12,114 bases of DNA from Gemmatimonadota bacterium (lineage in GTDB: Bacteria > Gemmatimonadota > Gemmatimonadetes > Gemmatimonadales > GWC2-71-9), in NCBI GenBank assembly GCA_029862935.1, contig JAOTWK010000059.1:1-12114 (forward strand), in the 5' to 3' direction. The notes beneath the pieces were generated by a model. The model was not told where the DNA came from. It saw nothing but the letters and a program-made list of their open reading frames with translations, and searched no databases. The stretch's first letter is position 1; every line of letters begins with the position of its first letter. This document shows, piece by piece, positions 1 through 5,637 of the stretch. Made by a program: the position numbers and the translations under genes.

Positions 1-1
1 C

Positions 2-148
2 CCGGACGGGCTGGAGCGGCAGGAGTGGCAGGATCTCACGTATTTTCGAGTCGTGCCGAAGTGGCTACGGTATTCCGATTTTAATGTGGAGCCGCCGCAA
101 TTGATTGAGTTGGACGACGTTGCGTTGCGCGGGTTGGCGTACCGCTGA
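2..148 (+). CDS. 3' end of a pyridoxamine-phosphate-oxidase-like protein (partial)
   Basis: An open frame enters from the left edge and runs 48 codons to a TGA at 146-148. The residues (LTYFRVVPKWLRYSDF, then LIELDD) resemble the C-terminal strands of FMN-binding split-barrel proteins of the pyridoxamine 5'-phosphate oxidase family, where a motif of the type R-V-x-P-x-x-x-R-Y-x-D-F is common. That assignment rests on motif resemblance only and most of the protein lies outside the window. The codons favour G or C at third positions and the frame is coding-like. It is the gene of the leftmost cassette, whose attC begins 164 bases further on. A general FMN or flavin-linked oxidoreductase or stress protein is the broad guess. 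Confidence 0.5.
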   Translation, partial: PDGLERQEWQDLTYFRVVPKWLRYSDFNVEPPQLIELDDVALRGLAYR

Positions 149-312
149 CTCATGGCCGGCTGGACTCTACCGGAGCATCGACGAACGCATGGGCGACGCG
201 GCAGAGTGTAGCGCGAACCGAGCGGTCGTGGTTGGGTGGAGGAGCTGGCGTTTGCGAGGTTGTGTGAGCGATGCGCATCTGCTATGGCGTAGATGGGGCT
301 ACCATGAAGTCC
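149..312 (+). other. Non-coding tail of the first cassette
   Basis: This is a 164-base stretch between the stop codon of the partial gene and the attC core. Only very short frames occur, and the longest one simply runs on through the attC. I see no convincing gene, RNA or terminator here. Confidence 0.4.
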
Positions 313-457
313 ACCTAACAAGCTCATGCACCTGGCAGGCGCTTGCGTTTTCAAAGGAAGCATTGCATTTGTGTGGACGGACAGCTCCTTGGAACAGGTC
401 GGCGACGGCCTGCATCTTCGAGGAGTCGCCTGCATGTGATGAGCGACAGTGTTAGGC
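313..457 (+). repeat. attC site A (145 bp)
   Basis: The 5' core ACCTAAC (313-319) and the 3' core GTTAGGC (451-457) bound an imperfect inverted repeat. After the 5' core comes AAGCTCATG, matched on the other arm by CATGTGATGAGCG. The loop holds the motif CAAAGGAAG (about 353-361), which is shared with other long attC sites in the window. Orientation (5' core next to the gene end) puts the integrase side to the left. Confidence 0.85.
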
Positions 458-493
458 AGCAGATGTCTTCTATCTGAAGGGCTGGTTTCTCCA

Positions 494-961
494 GTGTACC
501 TTTGGCTCAAGCTCATTCACGTGGCTGCAGTTGTAGCCTTCCTCGGCAACATCACCACCGGTCTCTTCTGGCATTTTCGTGCCGCTCGCACCCGTGATCC
601 GCGGCTCCTGGCCCATACGGTCGATGGCATCACTCGGAGTGACCGTCTCTTCACGATTCCGGGGGTTGTGGTGATCCTTGTGAGCGGCTTCGGCGCCGCC
701 GGCATCGGCGGATACCCGATCCTGCGTACACCATGGATACTGTGGTCACTCATTCTCTTCAGCGTGTCGGGGCTCATCTTCGTGTTGCGCGTCGTCCCCC
801 TTCAGGGTCAACTGAAGGCGCTTGCGCAAGCGGGAGCTCAGGGCCCCTTCGACTGGGAGCGCTACCGGCGCTTGGCATGGAGCTGGGAGCTCTGGGGTGC
901 GGCCGCGTTGCTCACGCCGCTGGCAGCTCTCGCACTCATGGTGCTGAAGCCGTCCCTTTAG
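494..961 (+). CDS. DUF2269-type integral membrane protein
   Basis: This is a 155-residue protein with four predicted membrane segments at about residues 5-27, 54-71, 80-101 and 133-152. The pattern LWLKLIHVAAVVAFLGN at the N-terminus and TRSDRLFTIPGVVVILVSG at about 48-66 is typical of the DUF2269 family of predicted inner-membrane proteins, whose function is unknown. I chose the GTG at 494 because the family begins there (x-Y-L-W-L-K-x-x-H) and because GAAGGG lies at 476-481. A longer frame from 449 would begin inside the upstream attC and is unlikely. The gene starts 36 bases after the attC A core, so it is a typical single-gene cassette, closed by the damaged attC B. Confidence 0.8.
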   Translation: MYLWLKLIHVAAVVAFLGNITTGLFWHFRAARTRDPRLLAHTVDGITRSDRLFTIPGVVVILVSGFGAAGIGGYPILRTPWILWSLILFSVSGLIFVLRVVPLQGQLKALAQAGAQGPFDWERYRRLAWSWELWGAAALLTPLAALALMVLKPSL

Positions 962-974
962 TACGAGGCCTGCT

Positions 975-1119
975 GCCTAACACGCGTTAGGAGCTGACAA
1001 ACACGAGTCGTTTTGAGGGAAGGCGTTGATATGCGCGCTACACAGCTCCCTGATTCCGTTCAAGTGGCGACTCGCCCGGCGGGCGAGTTGTTTGCAGCTC
1101 AAACGCCAGTCCGTCAGGT
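975..1119 (+). repeat. attC site B (145 bp) with a mutated 3' core
   Basis: The 5' core is GCCTAAC (975-981). The inner arms GCGTTAGGAGCTGACAAAC and GTTTGCAGCTCAAACGC pair imperfectly. The expected GTTAGGT core is replaced by GTCAGGT (1113-1119), in the same context (CCGTYAGGTGGCTG) as the intact attC at 8579. The third base of the invariant GTT is changed, so recombination here is probably impaired. The left half is closely related to the site at 8941. GAGGGAAGG followed by ATG at 1031 lies inside the loop and is in frame with the next gene. Confidence 0.8.
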
Positions 1120-1141
1120 GGCTGTAGCCGGAGTGAGTGAA

Positions 1142-1606
1142 ATGAGGGGCGAGCAGCGGTATGCTTGGACGTTGGGTGCTCTAGATGGCATTGTAGTGAT
1201 GGGTGTCATGGTCGCGCTGTACAGCTTCCTCAGCACGGCCGGCGGCTGGGAGTTTTACGGAGCAACCCTCCTCTTTGCCGGCCCCTTCGGGATCGTGACT
1301 GCCTGGCGTGGGGCCACTTTCGTTCGACGGCTCCGCAGTGGCAAGGCGACGCCATTTCGGGGGCCATTGGAAGGCTTCATTCTCGCGTTCGGGGTCGCAC
1401 TGTTATACCTGGTCGTCAACATCCTTAAGGCGCATCTCGCGGGTGCTGAGCCACACGGATGGGGTTGGCCGTTCTGGCGCCTGTTCTTCGCTTATTCATC
1501 GTTCTACAGCGTGATAGCTGGCCTGGTTGGTGCGGTGACAGGTGCTGCCCTGGAAATGCTGAACGTTCTTCTTGTGGAGATTTGGCCTCCCCGCAAGGCC
1601 ACCTAA
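1142..1606 (+). CDS. Hypothetical multi-span membrane protein
   Basis: This is a 154-residue protein that I do not recognise. Hydrophobic segments lie at about residues 14-33, 38-56, 77-97 and 111-142 (the last may be two helices), with a basic loop around FVRRLRSGK (60-68). It should sit in the cytoplasmic membrane. ATG 1142 is preferred because GGAG ends 8 bases before it. Translation could also begin at ATG 1031 within the upstream attC, adding 37 residues read from the attC loop (SD GAGGGAAGG at 1015-1023). The stop TAA (1604-1606) is part of the 5' core of the next attC, as is common for cassette genes. Because attC B is damaged, this gene may now move together with the DUF2269 gene. Confidence 0.7.
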   Translation: MRGEQRYAWTLGALDGIVVMGVMVALYSFLSTAGGWEFYGATLLFAGPFGIVTAWRGATFVRRLRSGKATPFRGPLEGFILAFGVALLYLVVNILKAHLAGAEPHGWGWPFWRLFFAYSSFYSVIAGLVGAVTGAALEMLNVLLVEIWPPRKAT

Positions 1607-1740
1607 CACGCCAATGCACCTGACCGGCGCATTCGTATGCAAGGAAGCGTTGGTTTGTGCGCCCGCCGAGATCGCGATACGTTGAACATTGAACGCGCCG
1701 CCGACATGTCGCCCGCAGGTGATTGGCAGTGGCGTTAGAC
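1601..1740 (+). repeat. attC site C (140 bp)
   Basis: The 5' core ACCTAAC (1601-1607) and the 3' core GTTAGAC (1734-1740) enclose arms that pair imperfectly: ACGCCAATGCACCTG on the left against CAGGTGATTGGCAGTGGCG on the right. The loop contains GCAAGGAAGCG, the same purine-rich motif seen in sites A, D, F and G. Confidence 0.85.
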
Positions 1741-1765
1741 GGGCCACACAGACGAGGACCGACGG

Positions 1766-1978
1766 GTGACGGAATTGCGCCGAGTGGTTGCACGAGTGTT
1801 TGCATTCGCCCACGCGCCATGGAGCACCTTTTGGCTCCTGACTGGTGTGTTGGTCGTAGCCGACCTGGTGCGCCTGTTTGTAACGGACGGGTTGCCGAGG
1901 GGGTTCGGCGTGGCGCCAGCGAGCGCGGCTGCTCTCACGCTGTTCTTGCAGCGGGTGCTCCCGCGCGGGCCCCAGTAA
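1766..1978 (+). CDS. Small hypothetical membrane protein (70 aa)
   Basis: The frame starts with GTG at 1766, with GAGGA at 1754-1758 seven bases upstream, and ends with TAA at 1976-1978. It encodes one clear membrane helix (about residues 20-40, STFWLLTGVLVVADLVRLFV) and a weaker hydrophobic stretch at 50-62. I do not recognise a family. It is the only plausible gene between attC C and attC D, its start lies 25 bases after the attC C core and its stop 11 bases before attC D, all normal for a one-gene cassette. Overlapping frames on both strands are less convincing because they lack ribosome sites and extend into the attC. Confidence 0.55.
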   Translation: MTELRRVVARVFAFAHAPWSTFWLLTGVLVVADLVRLFVTDGLPRGFGVAPASAAALTLFLQRVLPRGPQ

Positions 1979-1989
1979 GGGGCATGGCC

Positions 1990-2132
1990 GTCTAACAAGC
2001 GCATGGACCTGCCGAGCGCATACGTTCTAAAGGAACTTGAGTGATGATGCGCGTGGCGCGGATAGGAGTGCGTTCACCCTACGGCGTGGCCCGCGAGCGG
2101 GGCGCTCGCAGGTCATGCGCTGACCGTTAGGC
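1990..2132 (+). repeat. attC site D (143 bp)
   Basis: The cores are GTCTAAC (1990-1996) and GTTAGGC (2126-2132). The arms AGCGCATG (1998-2005) and CATGCGCT (2114-2121) are exact complements, flanked by GACCT and AGGTC. The site belongs to the same subfamily as 7292-7435 and 8450-8585, with which it shares both arms and the loop motif AAAGGAA (2029-2035). Confidence 0.92.
2044..2130 (+). CDS. Possible 28-residue mini-ORF inside attC D
   Basis: AAAGGAA at 2029-2035 is followed 8 bases later by ATG ATG at 2044. The frame ends at the TAG contained in the 3' core GTTAGGC. The peptide is arginine-rich and ends RRSCADR, as does the equivalent mini-ORF in attC F. This may reflect shared ancestry of the attC sequence rather than selection on a peptide, so I hold it as a possibility only. 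Confidence 0.25.
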   Translation: MMRVARIGVRSPYGVARERGARRSCADR

Positions 2133-2149
2133 AGCGGCCGAGACTCAAA

Positions 2150-2815
2150 ATGGTCGATCTCGCAACTCTGTCACACGAAGATGCCCGCAAGTTCTACGAC
2201 CGTTTCGGCTCAAAGCAGGACTGGCAGCGGTTCTATGAAGATCCGGCAATCCAGGAGCTAATTGCCTCCGCTGCTTTTGCTGAGGCCAGCGCTGTCGTGG
2301 AATTCGGATGTGGTACGGGGCGGGTCGCAGAGATGCTTCTCCGCGAGCACCTCCCCGAGAGGGCGGAGTATCTAGCCGTGGATGTTAGCGCAACGATGGT
2401 CGCTCTTGCTCAGCAGCGCCTTGCTCCGTTCGGTTCGCGCGTTCGAGTGATGCAGACCGATGGCGCACCGCGTCTTCGCGAGCCCTCGGCGTCTTGCGAT
2501 CGCTTCATCTCGACATATGTGCTGGACTTGCTGTCCACCGACGACATTCGGGGGGTTCTTGGGGAGGCCCATCGGCTGTTGGTTCCAGGCGGCAGGCTCG
2601 GCGTGGTGGGTTTGACGCACGGCGCCACCATTCCGGCACGGCTCGTTGAGCGGGCGTGGACTTGGGCGCACCGTTGGCGCCCAACGTCTGTGGGCGGATG
2701 TCGGCCCATTTCCGTTGTCGAGTTCATGGGCTCGGAGTGGCAGGTGCTGCACCGAGCGGTAGTGACCAGCTACGCCATCTCGTCCGAGGTGGTGGCGGCG
2801 CGCAAAGCCGCCTAA
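2150..2815 (+). CDS. Class I SAM-dependent methyltransferase
   Basis: This 221-residue protein has a Rossmann-type methyltransferase core. The glycine-rich SAM-binding motif I is VVEFGCGTGRV (49-59). The acidic residue ending strand 2 is D78 in YLAVDVSATM. D117 and the stretch FISTYVLDLLS (119-129) match the motif around strand 4, and HRLLVPGGRLGVVGL (141-155) is the usual strand-5 region. It should be a soluble cytoplasmic enzyme that transfers a methyl group from SAM to a small molecule, but no substrate can be read from the sequence. The start ATG lies 17 bases after the attC D core with no strong ribosome site. The stop falls 7 bases before the GCCTAAC of the next, incomplete attC. Confidence 0.85.
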   Translation: MVDLATLSHEDARKFYDRFGSKQDWQRFYEDPAIQELIASAAFAEASAVVEFGCGTGRVAEMLLREHLPERAEYLAVDVSATMVALAQQRLAPFGSRVRVMQTDGAPRLREPSASCDRFISTYVLDLLSTDDIRGVLGEAHRLLVPGGRLGVVGLTHGATIPARLVERAWTWAHRWRPTSVGGCRPISVVEFMGSEWQVLHRAVVTSYAISSEVVAARKAA

Positions 2816-2822
2816 AGCCGCA

Positions 2823-2860
2823 GCCTAACACATTGCAGGCCTGCTGTCCGCGTTTCTTTA
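2823..2860 (+). repeat. Truncated attC E (left part only)
   Basis: GCCTAAC (2823-2829) lies just after the methyltransferase stop, exactly where an attC should begin. No complementary right arm or GTTRRRY core follows within 150 bases. Instead a new gene with its own ribosome site begins at 2881. The right end given here is approximate. I read this as an attC cut by a deletion or an insertion. Confidence 0.55.
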
Positions 2861-2880
2861 CCAGAAAGGTTGTGATAGCC

Positions 2881-3354
2881 GTGAAGCCGATATTCGTCAT
2901 GCTCGCCGCCCTCGTACTGATCGACTCCGCACCGGCAACGGCTCAGAGTGCTGCCACGCCGGGGGGTACGAACGCCGAACAGGAAATACTGGATCTTTCG
3001 AGGATGAAGTGGCGCTGGATGGCAGAGCAAAACGCAGACACTCTTGCTACACTCTTCCACGACCAAGCACGGTTTGTTCACATGAGCGGCACCTGGGGGA
3101 AGGACGCGGAGATCGAGATCATCAGAAGCGGGAGCATCCACTACAAGCACGCCGATGTCCACGAAGTTGTCGTAGAAGTTTTTGACGACACTGCCATCCT
3201 GTGGAATCGCATTACTCTCGTGGCTGTGGTGCGAGGCAATGAGGTAACGAACCCGTTTACGGTTACCGAAGTCTACAGGAGGCAAGCGGATGGGTGGAAG
3301 ATGTTGGCCATGACGTTTAGCAGCGTGCGAAGCGAGCATCGCATTGAGCGCTAA
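2881..3354 (+). CDS. Exported DUF4440 / NTF2-like protein
   Basis: This 157-residue protein begins with a signal peptide (residues 1-22, hydrophobic FVMLAALVLI, probable cleavage after ATA-Q or nearby). The remainder matches the small cone-shaped SnoaL/NTF2-like fold of the DUF4440 family: EQEILDLSRMKWRWMAEQN (33-51), DTLATLFHDQARFVHMSG (53-70), and the last strands FTVTEVYRRQADGWKMLAMTFS (126-147). Such domains bind small ligands or act as steroid-isomerase-like enzymes, and the specific role here is unknown. GTG 2881 was chosen because it places a normal charged N-terminus before the hydrophobic core and has AAAGG 11 bases upstream. The gene sits where the attC E right half should be and has no attC of its own. 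Confidence 0.75.
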   Translation: MKPIFVMLAALVLIDSAPATAQSAATPGGTNAEQEILDLSRMKWRWMAEQNADTLATLFHDQARFVHMSGTWGKDAEIEIIRSGSIHYKHADVHEVVVEVFDDTAILWNRITLVAVVRGNEVTNPFTVTEVYRRQADGWKMLAMTFSSVRSEHRIER

Positions 3355-3436
3355 GGGTTATCAGCCTCTTGCCCATCGGGGTCGTTGCCGATGGCTTGCT
3401 CAGGCGGATCGAGGAGGCGGGGAGCGTACAACGTTG

Positions 3437-3476
3437 GTCTCAACTTTGTCTCAACAGTGTAGGACTGAGTCTCAAC
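3437..3476 (+). repeat. Three GTCTCAAC direct repeats
   Basis: Exact 8-base copies lie at 3437-3444, 3448-3455 and 3469-3476, so the starts are 11 and 21 bases apart, about one and two helical turns. Near-matching inverted copies (GTTGAGA 3530-3536, GTTGAGG 3540-3546) follow. This looks like a protein-binding array such as recombinase arm sites or operator repeats. Function is not known. Confidence 0.5.
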
Positions 3477-3707
3477 ACACGGGGTGGGTGCGGGGCCTAA
3501 CGGGCAGCTAGGTCACTACCGGAGAATGTGTTGAGAGTTGTTGAGGCGAGGGTGTGCATGGCTGTCGGTAAATGAGGCCAATGCTTGGCAAAACGGTGCC
3601 AGCGCGGTAGCCGACCGCGAGTTCCAGTTCCCCGTCAAGCGCATCACGGGTCATGAGACAAGGCCGAAAGACACTTCGCCCATCTATCCCGCATAGTGAG
3701 TTGGTTT

Positions 3708-3736
3708 GGGTCTCAGCGTGGGTCTGGTGTGGGTCT
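3708..3736 (+). repeat. Three GGGTCT direct repeats
   Basis: GGGTCT begins at 3708, 3720 and 3731, giving 11-12 base spacing. The first copy extends to GGGTCTCAG, which recurs exactly at 5377-5385 and, inverted, at 5062-5070. The cluster lies about 105 bases before the exported-protein gene at 3841. Confidence 0.5.
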
Positions 3737-3840
3737 GAACACGAAGCGCCACACCCAAGGCCATTTCCGACAATACCAATACTTGTTTCTCACGGAATAC
3801 GGCCCGTAGACTTCCGTTGTCGCTTCCCTCGGAGGTCACC

Positions 3841-4296
3841 ATGCGCTGCACTCTCCCGATCTGTTTGTGTGCGCTGGCCGTTGCCCTTCCGTCTCCCGGT
3901 TGGAGCCAGGAATCCCCACCCGACACTGGCGATACTAAGGTGGTGCCCGCGTGCTTCGTCGGTGGAGGAACGCACGACGTGTTTGGGACTATCGAACAGG
4001 GCCGTGCGCTTCGGGAGTACCCCGAGGGGTGCGGGGTGGTGGGCGTCATCTGGAAAGTGAAGGTCCTGCCAGACCGGTACAGCGAACTGTATTGGGACAA
4101 GCCTGAGGAGATTCTGCTTCGCGTTCACCGTGAACCGTCGGGCATCTCTTGGGAACGATGGACCGGCGTGACTCGGGATGCGGTACTGGTCGAGGACTTT
4201 TCCGATGGGTTCGACTTTGAGTCCTACGAGTCCGGTAGCGGCAACCCACCCCTGACGGACAACATGGACAGAGCGATCCACGGGAAACGGGACTAA
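3841..4296 (+). CDS. Hypothetical exported protein
   Basis: This 151-residue protein, not recognised, starts at ATG 3841 with a strong ribosome site GGAGGT (3831-3836). The first 22 residues form a signal peptide (hydrophobic LPICLCALAVALP, possible cleavage near GWSQ-E). The mature part has two cysteines, C38 (PACFVGG) and C64 (EGCGVVG), which could form a disulfide, and an acidic C-terminal half (DFSDGFDFESYESGSG). It should be periplasmic or secreted. It is followed 94 bases later by another exported protein of similar size, and the pair are probably co-transcribed. No attC separates or follows them, which is unusual for this window. Confidence 0.65.
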   Translation: MRCTLPICLCALAVALPSPGWSQESPPDTGDTKVVPACFVGGGTHDVFGTIEQGRALREYPEGCGVVGVIWKVKVLPDRYSELYWDKPEEILLRVHREPSGISWERWTGVTRDAVLVEDFSDGFDFESYESGSGNPPLTDNMDRAIHGKRD

Positions 4297-4390
4297 AGAG
4301 GAGCTTAGCCTCCACAGCCATAGCGAGTCGGTAGTCGGTGGGGGCTTGCGGCCCGGTCGGTGGGCAGGTTTCACGCAGAGGATTCGTGCC

Positions 4391-4864
4391 ATGCTACGCT
4401 GCTTCGTTCTGCAAGCACTTCTTGGTCTGCTGTCACTGGCGATGACCGTCACGCCACTCCGTGCTCAGGTAAGAGTCGATCCTGAGTGGCAGTTGCAGCT
4501 TGGACGGGACGTAGACATAACGGTGTTCGTCAAAGGACAGGAGTGGAGGCTGCCGCCCTTCGCGGAGATTGTCCCTCCGACGATTCGCGTGGGTGAGGTC
4601 ACTGTGATGGACGTCACGACGCACGGGAGTGGCAGCTGCACGCGTCCAGGCCCGGTTTCCGTGACACCGGGAGACAGCGTTGTCACGGTGGTGGCGCTGG
4701 ACACCGTCCGCGCAGGGGCTTGCACGACGGACTACGTGGCGTTCACACGTAAGGTGGTGATCCCCGCGTTCCGGGTGCGGGGTGTGTTCTGGCTCCGGAT
4801 TGTCGGCAAGGACCGTGACCGTTTCATCCAGGTGAACGTTGTTGAGCCATCCACTCCCCCCTGA
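4391..4864 (+). CDS. Hypothetical exported protein
   Basis: This 157-residue protein is not recognised. ATG 4391 is preceded by AGAGG with about 9 bases spacing. A clear signal peptide (LLGLLSLAMTVTPLRAQ) predicts cleavage after A25, before QVRVD. The mature part alternates hydrophobic and polar residues, as in a beta-sandwich, with cysteines C83 (GSGSCTRPG) and C111 (RAGACTTDY) placed to form one disulfide, and a final strand FWLRIVGKDRDRFIQVNVVEP. It may be an extracellular or periplasmic binding or adhesion domain, but that is a structural guess. A longer frame from 4346 lacks a ribosome site and would spoil the signal peptide. Confidence 0.65.
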   Translation: MLRCFVLQALLGLLSLAMTVTPLRAQVRVDPEWQLQLGRDVDITVFVKGQEWRLPPFAEIVPPTIRVGEVTVMDVTTHGSGSCTRPGPVSVTPGDSVVTVVALDTVRAGACTTDYVAFTRKVVIPAFRVRGVFWLRIVGKDRDRFIQVNVVEPSTPP

Positions 4865-5045
4865 GCGAGCGTTGTGCCGACTCACCGATCTGTTATAGCC
4901 CGTGCTACCGGACTAGCAGGCGACCGGGCGACGAGCCGTTTCGCGGCAAGCCCAGGCGCCGAGCGTCATGTGGCGTTCGGGGCATTCGCTTGGGCTTTTC
5001 TACACGGCGACAAACACGCAGAAGACGCGACAGAACTCCCGAAAT

Positions 5046-5073
5046 CCCCGTGAAACCCCGTCTGAGACCCCGT
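5046..5073 (-). repeat. Three ACGGGG repeats, inverted relative to the 3708 cluster
   Basis: On the + strand CCCCGT starts at 5046, 5056 and 5068. On the - strand this reads ACGGGGTCTCAG, ACGGGGTTTCAC, ACGGGGATTTC. The 9-mer GGGTCTCAG is shared exactly with 3708-3716 and 5377-5385. The two clusters therefore face each other around the two exported-protein genes. Confidence 0.5.
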
Positions 5074-5402
5074 CCAAAAACCCCCTAACGCCTTCACGCC
5101 GGTGGCGATCCCCACGCCCCCGCGACGGGAAGCGCAAAGGTCGTCTTCATAGGTCCATATCCCCTGTGATGGTTGCAGGTATTGTGAGCGGACGATGAGA
5201 TACCGCTCGTTACGGGAACGTTGCCGGGGAAGTGTCATCGCACGCCGTCGGGTGCCGGTTTTCATAGCCTGGCCGGGCCCGAGCTCCTGTAGCATCTGGA
5301 CACGCCGGCGCATCGTGAGTGAGAGCGGTATTGGGCCCGGCGAGGCCTCGGCGCATCGCGACCCGGCACGTTCGCGGGGTCTCAGTGCGAGCGCTCCGGG
5401 CA

Positions 5403-5441
5403 CGCGCATTATGCTGCCGCTCGTTGGCAGCATAACGCGCG
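5403..5441. other. Strong 16-bp hairpin
   Basis: CGCGCATTATGCTGCC (5403-5418) and GGCAGCATAACGCGCG (5426-5441) are inverted copies with one mismatch and a 7-base loop. No T-run follows on either side, so it is not a standard intrinsic terminator. Its GCATAAC resembles an attC core, but the spacing is far too short for an attC. Confidence 0.6.
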
Positions 5442-5462
5442 GGAGGCGTTGACTGGCCCGTC

Positions 5463-5580
5463 GTCTAAGCCGGTGCGAAGTTGTCAGTTGTGATTTGAGG
5501 AACGCGGTTCACCAGTGTGTTGGACTGCGAGGAACTCGCGTGATAATGCGATATCTTGGTCAGCATAATACTAGTTAGAC
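5463..5580 (+). repeat. Possible degenerate attC before the helicase (118 bp)
   Basis: GTTAGAC (5574-5580) is a perfect 3' core and lies 57 bases before the helicase start, the right place for a cassette boundary. Upstream, GTCTAAG (5463-5469) is its reverse complement except for the last base. The inner arms pair poorly, with TGATTTGAGGAACGCG in the loop region recalling the GAGGGAAGGCG of attC B. I treat it as a decayed site or a chance match. Confidence 0.33.
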
Positions 5581-5637
5581 AGCCGACTGCCGAGGATCGA
5601 GGAACGGTGTAGCCGCACGTGACGTGAAGGGATCACT

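Larger units (their letters stand above)
3355..3840 (+). other. Long intergenic stretch with clustered short repeats
   Basis: These 486 bases hold no convincing gene. They contain a 7-bp stem (CCATCGG 3373-3379, CCGATGG 3388-3394) soon after the DUF4440 stop, three GTCTCAAC direct repeats at 3437-3476, related inverted copies at 3530-3546, and three GGGTCT repeats at 3708-3736. An isolated GCCTAAC (3495-3501) has no matching attC partner. Confidence 0.5.
4865..5637 (+). other. Long intergenic stretch before the helicase
   Basis: About 770 bases have no convincing gene on either strand. Frames of 60-155 codons exist but have no ribosome sites, no recognisable domains and arginine- and proline-rich translations typical of chance frames in GC-rich DNA. 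The stretch holds CCCCGT repeats at 5046-5073, a GGGGTCTCAG copy at 5376-5385, a strong hairpin at 5403-5441, and a possible degenerate attC at 5463-5580 just before the helicase ribosome site. Confidence 0.5.

Noticed and set aside
105..455. A 116-codon + strand frame covering the end of the first gene and attC A
   Set aside because: It overlaps the partial gene in another frame, runs through the attC, has no ribosome site and an unnatural Trp/Arg/Cys-rich translation.
3437..3476. Short repeats as a possible CRISPR array
   Set aside because: Repeat units are only 8 bases with 3 and 13 base gaps, far from CRISPR repeat and spacer lengths, and no cas genes are near.
3495..3501. Isolated GCCTAAC that could begin an attC
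   Set aside because: No complementary arm or GTTRRRY core follows at a usable distance, and no gene ends just before it.
3598..3650. tRNA-like 3' half (GCGAGTTCCAGTTCCCC)
   Set aside because: The putative T-stem does not pair and no acceptor or anticodon stem can be drawn.
3535..3696. An open frame with coding-like GC-ending codons (VADREFQFPVKRI)
   Set aside because: No start codon with a ribosome site, no family recognised, only 53 codons. At most a gene remnant.
4966..5433. A 155-codon - strand frame in the stretch before the helicase
   Set aside because: No ribosome site or domain, Arg/Pro/Ser-rich composition, and it spans the repeats and part of the hairpin. Looks like a chance frame in GC-rich DNA.
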